A stretch of DNA of 64,000 bases. Origin: Sinonovacula constricta (Eukaryota; Mollusca; Bivalvia; Cardiida; Solecurtidae). Position 1 is the stretch's first letter. Every line of letters begins with the position of its first letter. A program made the position numbers and the translations under genes. The notes under the pieces are model-generated. The model saw nothing but the letters and a program-made list of their open reading frames with translations, made no database searches and was not told where the DNA came from. Shown piece by piece: positions 31,986 through 45,714 of this stretch. The DNA is taken from positions 41,804,012 through 41,868,011 of the forward strand of contig CM017563.1 in the NCBI GenBank assembly GCA_007844125.1, written 5' to 3'.

Positions 31986-34266
31986 CCAAGCTGAGATTTG
32001 GCTGACCCGCAATATTCTAAGATCCGCTACACCCCAAACAACTGTATTTACTTTTTAGCAAAGAGAAAATCATCCGAGCACACGCACTTTATCGGACTGG
32101 CTGTTAGTTTTATTAGTGTGCATTTGCTGGAAATTTTCAGCGCGTGAATTCCTTAAAATATTGTCTGGATCAGATCAAAATAGATCAGTTTGAAGCAAAT
32201 TAAACTTTTAACAGAAAAATAGCAACTTCGATTAGATTGGTATTGCAAAATTTCCTGTAGCTTGTGAAATGCAGTAAATAGCTCTATTTGGCTGCAGCAT
32301 GTCAAAAGTTTTCTTGGGCATGTCCCCAAACCCCCCACCCCTACCACGGACAGACTCAAATAGGACCCCCACCCCACCCCAAAAATACTGGTTTCGCTTT
32401 TGATTTATACATAGTTTTATAAATTAACACATATTAATCAGTGTGTTTCAAAGTAAATATGACCAACTCTGCTTAATACATGTACCGAGTTGAACGTGTA
32501 TATGGTGTATATTGCGCTATTTGTGTGTTAGTTTAACCTTGTAAGGCGAGTAAAGGTATGGACAATTTAAAATGTTCAGTGGTAAATCGATTGCGAAACG
32601 TGTTATAAAGCAGACCTGTCTTAAACTGCATATAGCCACCTCTTTTAAATATACATTATGCATTGGGTTACAAACTGCAACGCAGTCATTAACATCTGGT
32701 TATAGAAGCTATTATATTAAATGTACAATACTTTCAATTTGATTGTATTATAACTAAAATTATGTTTAAAAGAACTGCTCCTATGTGCTACTGGGCTCGA
32801 CTAAAATACACTGAATTCACAATTAACTACCAGTTATTAGTTGGTCTATTGGTCAATTATAGTAAACGGCTTTGCGATATTCGCTTTGATTTACTTCGTA
32901 AACACAACAGCCCTGCAATAAGAACCGAAAGGCAGTCAGGAAAATGCCAGTGGAACATTGGTTTTAATAACATTTGTCTCCCTCCTTTCCCCCTTAATTT
33001 ACTGAATGATATTCCTGCGCTGAGTTGTCTATTAATAAATCCGCATTTCATGTATATCTGCATTACACAGTATAATAACTTGGAACATCTAGTTGAAAGA
33101 GGTTACAATATATAATTATGTTAACATTTGAAACATGTCTGGACACAAATGGCGCATCTAGTCTCCTTCATCATATATAAAACACAATGGAGACAGTTTA
33201 TCTATGATAAAATATGCAAAAACAACTTTCGTTCTTGTATTATTTCGTATTTTAACAGACTATTTTGTAAAAATACTACAATTCTGAGGTTAACAGGCGT
33301 TTTAAAATTTAAGAAATGACTGGGCATTTTATATTAACTGTCATCTACCCATTTCTTTTACTTCCTGAATATTTTTTATGAATAACACTGCTTATATCTT
33401 ACACAATGGGTGTGGATAACAGTATTGGCGTTATCATACGTACACTTGTTAAAAGAATGAACTGATAATTGATTATATTGATGCATATTATGTATTCATA
33501 AATGTTTGTAAGTATTTAAATGTGTACACTGCGTGAACGACAACACTTTAAACCACAAAAAGTTTTATTATCATTTGTGAAAGTGTATGATGAGCTGACA
33601 AGGTCTTGTCCTCGTGAATGATAAAACTGGTCATATGTGTAATTACATTATATATTTATTGTTGATTTTTATCCATATACATGCTTCTTTTAGCGGACGA
33701 AATTATTTGTGAGAGTACTTCACCTTTATTTGCAGAATGAAGCAACTTGTTCCGTCTGTTTATTTTAAAAATAGTCTGAAGGTGTATGAGCCTAAACAAA
33801 CGGTTCTGTATAGTATAAACATTTTCTATACTAACTTATGTCCCTATACTGTTAGTGTTTATTTCATATTTATTAAACTAAATCCTTTTAGTGTTTTATT
33901 TCGGGTTCTGTTTATTTATACCTGTTGATGTTATATCTATAGTCAACGTGACTCTCTATAAGTTCAGATCCGGATACCACGTAAAACACTACACGTGCTG
34001 TACTTTAAGCATTTATTCTGCAACTAAGCTAATTCCACGGATAAGCATGGCCCGCAGGCGGGTTAATACGAATCATGCGCATGGGGTAAATTGGTCAATA
34101 TGAAACATTTAGTGGTATGGATTTTTCAGTATAAAAAGATACATATCTAACGTGCTAATGTCAGTAATAATACGAACTTATCTACTTTGCGACACTGTAT
34201 CATTCCCTCTGCCTATCTTCGATAAAAGCAGATAATAATTACATTATGTCAATGTGTATTTTGCAG

Positions 34267-37200
34267 ACACGGAGACCTTTAAATGAATGTGAAGGTCAAG
34301 CAAAGAAACCGGTAAGTTATAAACGCCTTTTCCCTTGATCGATGATTTTTGCCAATCAGAAGATGATTATATATTATGCCCATTTAAAGTGTTTTCATAA
34401 AAAGAAGGGAATTTCTACATGCGAATAACAGTATCCAGAGGATACACGTCTTCATGTAGGTAAATTCCTGAAGAATAAATCATTTCAGACCGATGAAGCA
34501 TTCTCGAAAAACCAACATAATCAGGTTATTAAGTTATGCTTATGATAAAACAGAACATTAATTACCTGTTTCTGCTTCATTAAGCGCCTTTTCTTAATAC
34601 ATGATTTATATGTATATAAATCTATTCTCAGCAAACATTAAATGTTCTAGTTCTGTTAGTATATAAAACCTTAATGCTTATACATTGATTTAAGAACTTG
34701 CGGCCAAATTATTATAGTGTTGGTTTCATACTCGGCAAAGCAAGCTCATGCAAAGAAGAATAACTCTATTATAAAAAGCATGATTAGAAAAAGTCAAGCA
34801 GCTTGGAAAAGGAGGTAGTGAAAACAAATCCACGTTTATAAGAATGCTCTATATAGACTTTAGATTTTTATGTAATGTAAAGAAGGTTTGAACACTCGCT
34901 GTGTAGTTTTATGTAAAACAATAATAATAACTGATACCTGAACATAAGATAGAACATTATTTCAGTGATAACGCTTTAAATGTAGCCATGTAAAATATGC
35001 GATAGATATAAGTAGGATTTCTTCTAATTCTGTAACAAACAGAAGATAAAACGACATTAGTCCGATGCATACCGAGCGCTATCAAGGATTGTATAAGGGG
35101 CAAATTTTGGCTGAATATTCATTGACTTAGAGATAGACTGTTGATACCTGAACATAAGATAGAACTGCATTTCAGTAATAAAACTATAAAGGTAATCATG
35201 TAAAATATTCGAGATATAAATGAACGATAACAAACAGAAGAAAAAAGGACATTGGCACGATGGATACCGATCATGAACATTGACAGTATTAGGGGTTAAT
35301 ATCAGTTGATAAGGCATTGACGTATACATAGACTATAACCTAACCCAGAACCGGTACTGTTTTCTACAAATGAGTTTAAATACTATTTATCACCGTTTTT
35401 TAATTATTTGCAGTTCATTATCGTAATGAATGTTGATGATATCTCCTAAAAGTATGTATTGAGGTTATTACATATAGAAGTATTGGGTTCCTTGTTTAGG
35501 GGTAACCTGCATAAAAATGACAACATTAAGTGGACTTCATCACATTTGTCTCCGGAGTTACAAAGTTGATTCTGTAAAGTTTGCGGACATTGGCGGTTTC
35601 CTAATGTTGTCGGGTTAAAATATACATTAATTAGTAGCCATTTATCATACTGTTTTATTTATATTTGTTCGTGACCAAAATGGCCACATTTCACTGTCGG
35701 ACCATATTCAATTTAAGAGGCTTGAATATATTTTGGGTATGTATTATATTGCTAATAGTTTACGTCAATAAAGCATTTTAGACTTGGTTAGTCATAAAAC
35801 TTAGCCAATTACTCACCAAACTTGTTCGAATATACTAAATAAATGTGTATGTTTATATATTTTAGAAACCATGCTTGACAGGCAGACCAAAAGAACTGGT
35901 GAGTTTCATTTTAATTAGCCTGATAGGAACTTGACATCGCTTTGTTATAATATTTGAGTTTGAAGTTAAAAAAAAGTTTTTGTAGTATGAGTTAATAAAT
36001 TTGATAAAATAAAATTAACTTATATTCGCTGATTTATCATAATAACCTAACAATACTTGGTAAACATTGTTTTGTGGATTATCCACAGTATAATCTTACA
36101 AAATAGGTTATTTACAGAAATAGATACATTAATAATCGAGTATTAAGAATTTAACACACCAAACTTGGTAGACATCACTTATTGAATTGTTTATGTTTAG
36201 AACATGCTCCGCATACCGACCAAAAAAACTGAACTGAAAAATTAAGTTTGCGATGTAAGAGAAAGCACGTGCCCTTCGCGATAACCGCCTCGTTATTTTC
36301 TGCCGCTACTGTCCTCTCGCATTTATGTACAGATTGAATGGTTTTCTTTCCTGAATTTCGCCTACCTTATTTTCTTTGAGGTGAGTTCTTTGCTATAGCT
36401 GTGCCCCATTTTGCCGAAATGGTTAATTGGTTGTTTTGCTGTAAATGATTGAACTATAAGCAGAAATATGAAATGTTAGTTGAAGAATTTTGTTGGCTTA
36501 CTAAAATTAGTGCTTGGAATACTACAAGCAAATGTTTGTTTGTGAAGATAAAGGTAAGCTATCAAATCAGCAGTAAAAATTACAAGTTATCATTATCTAG
36601 TTAACGGTAATACAGGTATACAAAAGCTTACACATACAACACGTAACAAAACCTCCGTATGCTTCTATTTTTACGAATTCCTTTACATTTCAAAGTAAAT
36701 AAACAGATTGAAAGCCTTATGGAAAAGTTATTGTTTGATTAAAACTGATATAGCACGGCCCAAGTTAATTGTAAGAGCAGAAAAAAACTCGTCCTGTTTT
36801 CTACAACGAACATTCTTTGTTTAGACAGTGATGTCAATCAATTTTAGTCTGTTCTATGACACTTTTCTTTACAACTCACCGATTTTGGGATTTGTGTTTC
36901 TATATATTAATAAACAGATATACTTTTAATTATTTTTAGTGTACGTTTATGAAACAACATGTAAGGTACACTAATGTACACAAGGGATCACCGTCGTTGT
37001 GTAAAACGTTCTATTATCAGCAATATTTGAAAATGCTCCATGCCCAAGTTCCTTTGCATCCTTCACACACACTGGTCGTTCAGTATTGTGTTACTACATC
37101 GAGAGTATTTAGACGAGTGAAAACGAAAAGTAGCAAGTGTAAAATAACATCCCTTAGACGATTAACGCATTTATGTTCCATTCAACTTGCTTTATCTTTC

Positions 37201-40200
37201 TTAATTGTATTTACAGAAAGATGGCGTGATGGTTGTTCTGTTGATCGTCAACATGATACTGCTGTTCTCGTTCACCAGTATTGTCTTTGTATGGCGAAGT
37301 AAAAGGCACATTGCTATGGAACCAAGAGCATCACACATCTGTGTACCATCGACAGAGTTTTACAATGACATATGTCCTTTATCAGTGACCACGCAGAATC
37401 ATCATAAAGAGTGCTGTGGTGAAGTTTCTGGTATCGTCGAGGAGTTACTTTCAAAAGTAAGAGTTAGCATGTGCTAAGAACAATTTCTTTTGTGTTTGTT
37501 AGATTAAACGTCCCAGCAAGCATGCTTCAGTTATCTGGAGACATTACCCACTTAAAGCCCGTTTTCTCTGTGTGAAATATGTTAACACTTGGCATGATAC
37601 CCAGTAACACTATCCTGATATCAAGACACAAACTGGTCGTGGAACTACCAGGAGCCTCGGCGATAGAGTGGGTTAATGAACTCAGTATATTGAGCTTTTT
37701 TCTATTTTGTAGCCGATATGTATAAACAATTCGAAATGCTTTGAAATAATGCAATTTTAATTTTGCAATGTTCATATCTTATGGTAATAAATAAAACATA
37801 CTCTTTTAAATTAGTCCGGCCGTTGAATATGGTTACTGCGCACTCTCCCCCTCCCCCCACCTAGACTTTTTTCATAGGTACCAAAATGTTCTTTAGGGTG
37901 TCTAGAAACATAATTTCCAATGTATTCAAAATAAACTCATTTGGGCTATACCAAAAGTAATGGTTTCCATTGCAACCATCATGAAATATTTTTCTAAACA
38001 TATCCTCCTATACAAATTTCATGATGGTTGCCACGGAAACCATTATTGTAATGCTAATGAACCAAACATGGCCAAATTAAAAAGCGATGAACATATTGTT
38101 CTACTTTTTTCATTATGCAAAGGAGTGTCATTTAGATCGCCTTTCTAATTTATATACATGCGACTTAATATTGAGGGTCCGTAGTTAAAATATCTGAATT
38201 GAGAAATCCCGTGCCTTACTGGGTGGATTCGAGTCCTGGTCGGGTTGAGTAATCGAGTATAGGTGGTCTTCCACCTGGCAGCGGTCAACCGGTGGTTCAA
38301 CCCAGACATATGTTTGTCATCTTTGATACCATTAGTTAGCTGGACGTCACCAATATGACCTTAATTGTCCCAGTAACATGTAACAAAAAACATATTTTTT
38401 GTGTTCTTTAGTCGATGACAATAGCATTTGATGAGCACTACTCGTCACGTAAGTTATGGAAATACTTTCTGTTTTGTTATACTTGTAAACACTAGATGGT
38501 GTTCCTTTTAGATTTATCAAATAGAAGATCCTTTTGCCATGTTACTTTTCTTTCTTATTAAATAACATCTTTAATCTAACCCTTTATATTTGATTAGTTC
38601 GTAATGAGCTTTCACTATTTATACGGGTCGTTTCGTGACATATCTACGCAACTCGAGTACTCAGTCCTTTGTTTGTTGTTGTTGTTTGCTTTTGTGAGTT
38701 ATAGCAAAAATGCCTGAGTAATAGAGTATTGAGGGGTTTACTTGTTGACATCTATACGGTACTTTAAACCTCTATATGCAGTAACTTCTCATAACACACA
38801 CTCCTTTTTACATAAAACACTTACATTATGTCTCCCATGTTTACCTGCTATGTTATGCACAATTCCAGGACTTTTCTCTGGGACGAAGACGATGTGTAGG
38901 ATGAAAGCCAGGCAACAAAACATCTTTAATGCCAATGGATTAGGCTCAAAGAAAGATTTGTTGTCTCAAGGTAAAGGCTGTTATTTTCGAAAGTCGCTTT
39001 ATGTTAAAGCTTCTTTAGGGAAACGTAATCCAAATGTTTTCCGATGACAACAATAAACATCTTTTTACGGTACATTATTGCTAGTATTATTGAACATATT
39101 GGATATGTTCTGTAAGCCGTTATAACGATGGCTGACAAAAAGCTTTACATTCTTTATTAGCATTCTTCATTTAAATTATATACTATTTGACTAACAAACT
39201 GATTTATCGATAAAGGTATTAGATTTCATCGTACTTTAGCATGCATATTGACACCTCTAAGACAAATAAAAGGAAGAAAACGACACTAAAAGAAGAATCT
39301 TGTGTGTTTATTTGTATAATTCGAACCGGTTGCCTTTTGTATGGCAGTCCGATGCTCTACTGACGGCACAACGGAGCCTTGGTAATTTACTTGAGATTTG
39401 TACAAAAGGCATCTTCTTAATTAGTGTTGTACTTTTCAACTGACACAATGTTATATACAGTTTTCAACGTATCCTATGTTATAATTTTGATAGCTTTCGA
39501 CCTGCGAGTAAATAGCGTATCAGTTAACTTGGTTTAAAGTAGGGCCAGTGAGGCTGTGGTGAATGAAGTCGCGGCCAAGAGTGGGTGAATAGTCATTGTT
39601 TTTGGCTAGTTTACTTGTTTGTACTTGTTGTGTACCCTTTACATTGGTTCATTGTTTCAAAGTAGCTTATATGATTTTAAGAATTAACAGAAAAGGCAAT
39701 AAAAACAAAGATAATTCCAGGTAATAATGTAATTTTCAAGCGCTTAACGTGGACAAGTTTTTCTCTTCGGTTCAACTGGAAAACTTTGAAGCGATATACA
39801 AATTGACGGACACTGTCAAAGCGTGAGTTTTAAAATATATATATAGCCAAAACAATTATTATGCCTCACAGTCGCCAATTGTGGTATTTTAGTGGTATTT
39901 TAGTGGCAACTGATATTCCCATTCTTTTTACTACATCCAATGAACTCCGTTTAGAAGTTAACTACAATTTATTTTGCCTGTTCTATAAAATATTTGTGTT
40001 CACCTTGAAAAAGGAAGAGGGGCAAATTCAGAAGAAAACTATAAAATATTCATTATATATTTGTTACTGTAATAAACCCACGTATTGAGTCTACATATAT
40101 AATGTATTGCAAGTTTGCGATTTGTTTAGAAAACATAAAGCGGTGTAACCTGAAACCACACATTTACAATAACTAAGAGTGTCCTTTTAATTACAAGATC

Positions 40201-41111
40201 CTAACAAGACCTTCAATTTAAGCATTCAGGCAAAATTATATATCAGCGACATGATTATATTCATATAGCGACGTTCTGCTATTTTGGTGAAGAAAGACTC
40301 TAGACAAATGTCTAGTAAGAACTACCGACGCACTGCTGATCAGCTAGGAGACGTTCCCACATTTATTTCTTCTACTTAACCACTCGCCAACTGACATTGT
40401 AGAAGTGGTGTTGTAAGAAATAGTTAACAGTCGCTTTAAATACCTGTCCACGATAAAACATTTTCTCCCCGGGTACGTTTGAAGATGAATTCTCCCCACC
40501 CCTTACAGGAACTTAAAACGATGTCAAATGACTCTTCTGGAATTTATAATCGTTTTCAATTGATCTAACATGTATAGTATTGCATTAAGTTGTCAAAAGT
40601 CAAAAAAATATAGTTTTTGCAATTCAGTAGGGTTTGCTGCGTTTTAATTTTAATTCTGAAGTTAAAACTACTTTTGTAAAATTTAGATAGCAACGAACCT
40701 TTGAAATGGGCACAGCAACAGTCGACACCATCGCAGTTCATCTACCTGGACGGCAAAGTCTATGTTAAAGAAACAGGAAACTACTTTGTGCACATCCAGA
40801 TCAAGCTGGGACCTATTTTGTCTACAGAAGCTGGAGAATGTGTTGCCAACCGAAATAGTACGTCAATAACATACTACCATAAGATTAAGCACTTCTCGCA
40901 CAGACAACAGAAGGAAAGGGTTCTGCTGGAAAACGTCCGGCACCACTGCATACGGAACTGTCAGAAATTCAACACGACCATGTCCACCGGCGCAATAGTC
41001 AGTCTTGAGGAACGGGATCATGTGTATGTCGTGACGTCACATCCGGGTCACTTAATACCATGTGAGCATGACAACAGGTTTTCAGTGTTTAATATTCAGT
41101 CATTTAAATAA
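34267..41111 (+). CDS. TNF-superfamily ligand (type II membrane protein), copy B
   Basis: Predicted exons with splice consensus: 34267-34311, 34489-34524, 35866-35898, 37217-37456, 38412-38448, 38869-38970 and 40687-41111 (stop TAA at 41109). With the candidate first exon at 24825-24863 the product would be 318 residues. N-terminal pieces read TRRPLNECEGQAKKP, TDEAFSKNQHNQ and KPCLTGRPKEL, then the membrane exon, then FSGTKTMCRMKARQQ in the linker, then the TNF domain. The second exon uses a weak donor (cag|gttatt) where copy A has gtaaga. The counterpart of copy A exon 4 has lost its donor and is omitted. The reading frame is otherwise intact, so B is likely functional or was so until recently. 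Confidence 0.82.
36201..36245 (+). pseudogene. Dead copy of micro-exon 4 in TNF copy B
   Basis: After ttatgtttag the sequence NMLRIPTKKTELKN runs into a TAA stop. Where copy A has ctg|gtaagt, copy B has ctgaactgaaaaattaag with no GT, so the donor is gone. Including this exon would truncate the ligand before its membrane segment; skipping it keeps the frame. Confidence 0.55.
37217..37456 (+). CDS. TNF ligand copy B: transmembrane and stalk exon
   Basis: Eighty codons between tttacag and gtaaga. The helix is MVVLLIVNMILLFSFTSIVF, then VW, with a basic RSKR after it. The stalk keeps the four cysteines of copy A and the HICVPSTEFYND segment. Copy B lacks the cysteine just before the helix (KDG instead of KDC). 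Confidence 0.85.
37500..37680 (-). mobile_element. SINE family 2 remnant, minus strand, copy B
   Basis: The reverse complement contains ccagataactgaagcatgct, then tgggacgt, then upstream body pieces (gttccacgaccagtttgtgt, ggatagtgttactgggtatc) that match the SINE family 2 body. Copy A retains only the tail end at 10737-10800. Confidence 0.55.
37958..38044. repeat. Inverted repeat (about 30-bp arms), copy B only
   Basis: The left arm is taatggtttccattgcaacc then atcatgaaat (37958-37987). The right arm is the reverse complement at 38015-38044 with two or three mismatches. The loop is about 27 bp. Copy A lacks it, passing directly to aatactaatgaaccaaacat, so it lies in a copy-specific insertion, perhaps a foldback or MITE fragment. 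Confidence 0.7.
38180..38390 (+). repeat. tRNA-derived SINE-like repeat in copy B
   Basis: Counterpart of 11437-11640. It has ggtggattcgagtcctgg (B-box-like), then ggtggttcaacccagacata and gttagctggacgtcaccaat. It sits in the same intron as in copy A. Confidence 0.5.
39319..39380 (-). repeat. tRNA-like remnant, minus strand, copy B
   Basis: The reverse complement runs ggctccgttgtgccgtcagt, agagcatcggactgcc, then caaccggttcgaatt, resembling the A- and B-box halves of a tRNA-type SINE head. It is homologous to 12591-12650. Confidence 0.45.
40162..40562. other. Copy B-specific insertion, unrecognised
   Basis: About 400 bp absent from copy A at the corresponding point (about 13395-13400). It contains the near-palindromic ctagacaaatgtctag and no open frame of note. 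Termini and target duplication are not clear. Confidence 0.4.
40687..41111 (+). CDS. TNF ligand copy B: terminal exon with TNF homology domain
   Basis: Phase-1 entry gives DSNEPLKWAQ as in copy A. All core strands are kept (FIYLDGKVYV, NYFVHIQIKLGP, RVLLENVRHHC, RDHVYVVTSHP, FSVFNIQSFK). Notable replacements against A: Tyr to Asn in the TGYYFVHSQI strand, Ser to Ile in the same strand, a new cysteine in GECVANR, and Lys to Ser before LEERDH. The first two fall in a normally conserved aromatic strand at the trimer interface, so assembly could differ. Glycosylation motifs NST and NTT are retained. Confidence 0.9.
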
Positions 41112-42309
41112 TACACAATTACTACAAAACTGATTGTAAAGTCATCTCATGTCGAAGTGGGATTATTTTTAGCAAAGACTCTTCCGTTATGTCAGTACTT
41201 TTTATATATCCTTACAAAAGCGCGCGTTTTATTCACGTCCAAGCCTCCATAATAGAAAAAAATATTTACTTAATTTAATCAATGGAGACATTGTACCATT
41301 ATTTTAAAAATAAAGTTGTCTTGTGTTTTTAAAAATAGATGTCTGTGTTGCGCGGCTATAATTATTATGAATTAAATTGTGTAATGGCAAGTGACGTGTT
41401 ACGTTTCACATTTCACTTTGATGTTGTACATCATAAAGCAGCATTTTAGCATCTTTTCATGTAGCAATAAGTCACAAGGATGTATGAGAGGAAAACATTT
41501 TACAAAAATATAGGCCACTAATAGAATTTAATGGGAACTCTTTCATTTTCGTTTTCGTTGAAAACAAATCCCTGTCAAAATTGCTATTTACACCGCCGTG
41601 GCAGTTTTGTGACTTATGCATAAGAAATACTTGTTTGTCATGACGGTTTGGATGTCATTGTTTACTTTTTTTTTCAAATCGGTAGGATATCAATAAACTG
41701 CATTTCATGTGATCTTTTCAGTTACCAATAATTTATTTAATTGGTTGACAGAAAAAAAAACTTGATCTAAGCTGTCGTCGGATAGCACCTAAATCTCTCT
41801 TTGTCTAGATTTTGCTTAAACTGAACTTCTCTGAGGTCACACTTGGATTTATTCACCTACATTCGTAGATATGAAACAATTTAGTTTCAAATTCTGACTT
41901 AAATTAGGCGATAGATTACAATATTAGTAAAGAGTCGTTGACTGAACTGTATTTATACTTTGGCGGTTATTCTCGTAACGTCTATGTACAGAGGTTTTAC
42001 ACATACAGTTGTTGAAGGTCAGCTGGTATAGGTTGAAGTTCGACCCGTATCTGTTATAGTTTCTGTCTAAATAGCTTGCCAAAGTCGCCTATTATCAGTT
42101 GATTGATTCCTAGAAATTGTCACCTGATATATTCTTTACAGTGCAAGGACAATGTTTCTACTCGATATAACTGTGGTGATATGTTATAGAAATACGGGAA
42201 TTATAATCAGCTGTTGTTGCTAAATTTTGTATTTGTTGCTCGGCCAAAACACATTTTCTCACACATTCATATGCATAACTTTATTTGCAAGTTCTTTTTT
42301 TTCTTTCGT

Positions 42310-43250
42310 CGGTAATAAACAACGCAAATGTCATGATTTAAGATTGTGTCCCCTGTCAAAAATTGGTACTTCGTTTGCCTACTATTTTTGAAGGGGGAAA
42401 TGCATCCATTTTGGTACTGACATTTACTCTCCATGTCCGGTATCAATTATGCAGAGTGTTAAGCATTGTCTGTATTTTTTGCAACTGGTCCGGTACTGTT
42501 ATCCGCGAACATGAAGAGAGAAACATGGATATCACCCATCTGCAGAGCTAGGTCGAGGTTACTTATCTCTTGTATTGGATCATTCTTAAAATATGTTAGA
42601 ATCTGTCAGCATTTAGATGCTGTCTTTTACACAAGTCAATATGGGAAAGAATAGATTCTATTGTCATTTTTATGTTGATTAATGTGTCACTTGTGTACAT
42701 TTTACCTGCTATGGTTTTTTTTAGTTATCTACTGACCAGAAGTTCCAGATTTTGTTGTATCGTTAAATATTTTATATATTGATATCAAAGGCAAAAAACC
42801 ATTTTTAAGATTGTGTGCATTTTTAAAACAATTACAAGTATTCAAGTTTATACTTTAATAATCAACTTTAGTAAGAGTTTGTTTTAAAATTGTTGGTAAC
42901 TTGCTCAGTTTTCTTATAGTTTGAACAGTTGGTTAAGACGCAACCAATTAAAAAATCATAAATACATATACCATGTTACTATGACTAACGTCAAACGTTA
43001 TATCTTTATAATTAACAAATCGTAATATCGGACTATCGTTTCTCTAAAAAGCTAGCTGTTGACATATAAGAAGGAGTTATGTTACTTAGTGTTTATTCTC
43101 TTGTGAGAAAAAGTGCTGTTGATATTTATATGAACTATACATATGCATAATAATGTAATCATGTGTCATGTAATCGTGTTAGTAACTTGCTCATTTTTCT
43201 TGGAACAGTTGGTTAACACGTAGCCAATTACACGTTTTATTTTACAACAT
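42310..43250. other. Copy B-specific insertion, no gene recognised
   Basis: It lies between the point matching copy A 15720 and that matching 15800. AT-rich, with short open frames that have no family features and no visible termini of a known element. Confidence 0.4.
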
Positions 43251-43740
43251 CTTGAAGTAGTTAGTAATTATTTATTTAATATGATGTTTTGTTAACAATC
43301 TTAAAGCATCATTTTTCTGATGCATGGTCATGAAACAGGAAAAACCCTGTAAAAGTTTTTTATAATCGTTTGCATTATAATATTTGTTTAAATGATTTGG
43401 GTTTTTTTTCATTCTACAAACGCCCCATATTTCTTACATATACCCTCTATTTTAAATCCATCTACTCACATTTTCCATTCTCTTTTGTATAGTTTTGTGC
43501 GATTTTAAAGCATAGTTTGTTGTTTGTTTGTTTTTCTGTTTTGTGGCTTTTATTCGTCATTTTTTTTATTTTTGCTGTTCTTGAAATATATAACTATAAT
43601 GAAAGATAACTGTACTCCTGATGTAGGATGATAATCAGAAATACTTATACCATGTTGATATGATAAATCATTTACTTATGGACGTCTAACGGTATGTCTT
43701 TACAATTAAGTCGTAATATCGCACTATCTTAGGTTTGTTA

Positions 43741-43920
43741 TGTTATCATGGTGTATCATATTGACGAATTACAAATACGTAGTTTATATTATTGTTATCG
43801 TGTTGCATAATCCTAGCGCATTAACAATACATATGTATATGAATGCTATCATGTTGCATAATACTGGCGAATGAAGAATACATTTGGTATTTTAATGTTA
43901 TCGTGTTGCATTATATTGAT
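43741..43920. repeat. Degenerate 51-bp tandem repeat, copy B
   Basis: About three and a half units of attgacgaattacaaatacg plus about 30 bases ending ttatcgtgttgcataat. Homologous to 16346-16560. Confidence 0.75.
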
Positions 43921-44641
43921 AAGATTTATCTGCACATTTGCAGTACGTGTTGTTTTTCTTATGTAATTTAGGTCAGCCTGTACAGTGCTGAATTACTACT
44001 CATTGAATATTCACATAACTACTTGCAATCAATAATTTGACAACTTGGTCATGAAATTATATATAATAACAATTAGCTTTTGTTTGTGTGTTTTTTATTT
44101 CAGCTTAACATGTCTTTTAATATATCAGATGCCTAGAATGGTCCTTTCCCATCACTTTATGTAATTTTTTTATGTTGTTTTACATCATTGTGTTAAGTGT
44201 AATTAGACAGAGAAATAAAATAATCTTACATTCATTGCCATACTTAAGGTGTTTAGGACCCAACAGCAGAAGCGTTTCGCATTATTACAATGAATACATA
44301 CTGTATTGAAATATATATATTATTATAACAGTAAATTCATCGCTATTATGAGTAATGCATTACAAAGGATATTGATTGCACATATTTAATACGAAAAACC
44401 CAAAGCTTATAAAAATATTTTAGTGATTTTTGCAAACATTAATAGTTGTATTCCAAGAAAAGTATACTGACGTGCAATGAAAGGTAATTGATTGTGATGG
44501 ATTGCAAAACATCTAGGTATAAAGATCCGGTCGACATTTCCAACGGTTACCAACGCTCAGATAATCCTTATGTATATGTTTTTCTGTAAATCTTTATAGG
44601 GTTTTTGAAGTTTGTAGTCCAAGGTTTTGTCCAGTTAAACA

Positions 44642-44786
<145 letters not shown>

Positions 44787-45714
44787 TAAACTTGTAGCAA
44801 CTGTTATGTAGAATAAAGAACAAGAAAAAAATATATCGTGTATTGTTACAGAACGACTCGGGAAAACAGAACCGATCACAAATTTAATTTTTATCTGCAT
44901 ATGCTAATCTGGTTATTAATGTTATTGCTTGCTGCAGTGATATCTTGCATTCTCTCTTAAAGCTGTATTAACATTCGTAAACAAAGTGCTTTATAACATA
45001 CTACATGCAATACAAAAGAGATAGGATTAAAGCGAAAGTTAAAGCTTCTGTCCCAAAACAAAAAGTATGTTAAGGCAATAGAACGACATCGCATATTAAT
45101 ATTAGTAATAAAATAAAACAATAAGCAAATTCACTTGAATTTAAAAGTTGATATAACCTAAATTGCCCTATATAAATAGATGGTAAACAGAGAAAGGAAG
45201 TAAACAAATGGCTAAGAGTGGCAATCGCTGAGGATTAAGAAACAAGCCGGAATGCTCGTAATTGATACTAAAACGTTTGGTTGACTTTAAATACGCATGG
45301 ACTGCCTGAATGTTCTTATCAAAACTTTAGTAAGAATCCACTAACAATAGACTATTAAATCAGTTTAAGACAAGAATGGAATACAAATGATAAAATGTTT
45401 ACATTCTTCATAAAAATGAGAACGAAAAAGGATGCAGATATTGTTCCCTAAGGTACATGTACATAACGACAATCGATGTTAAATGACCTTGTGAATGCTG
45501 ATAGAGACGTAACATTTTCAGGCGCCTCTTATGGAATGTATTTTATGGGGACGATAGTGTAACAGGCAAAAATAGAAAATCGCACCTGTTTTGTGAGACC
45601 TTTTCTAAAAAAAAGAGTATTCCACTTTCTAACAGTGTATCTTGCAACAATAAAGTGTATCTTGCATTTTTAAAAAGGTATCTAGCATATATATGAACCC
45701 GCAGCCGTTTAGCG

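Noticed and set aside
32320..32385. G-quadruplex on the minus strand
   Set aside because: G runs are dense but the canonical four-run spacing is only met by splitting a long run; too weak to call.
32762..33115. 117-codon open frame
   Set aside because: No recognisable motif, AT-rich residue composition, and no conservation with the duplicated partner region.
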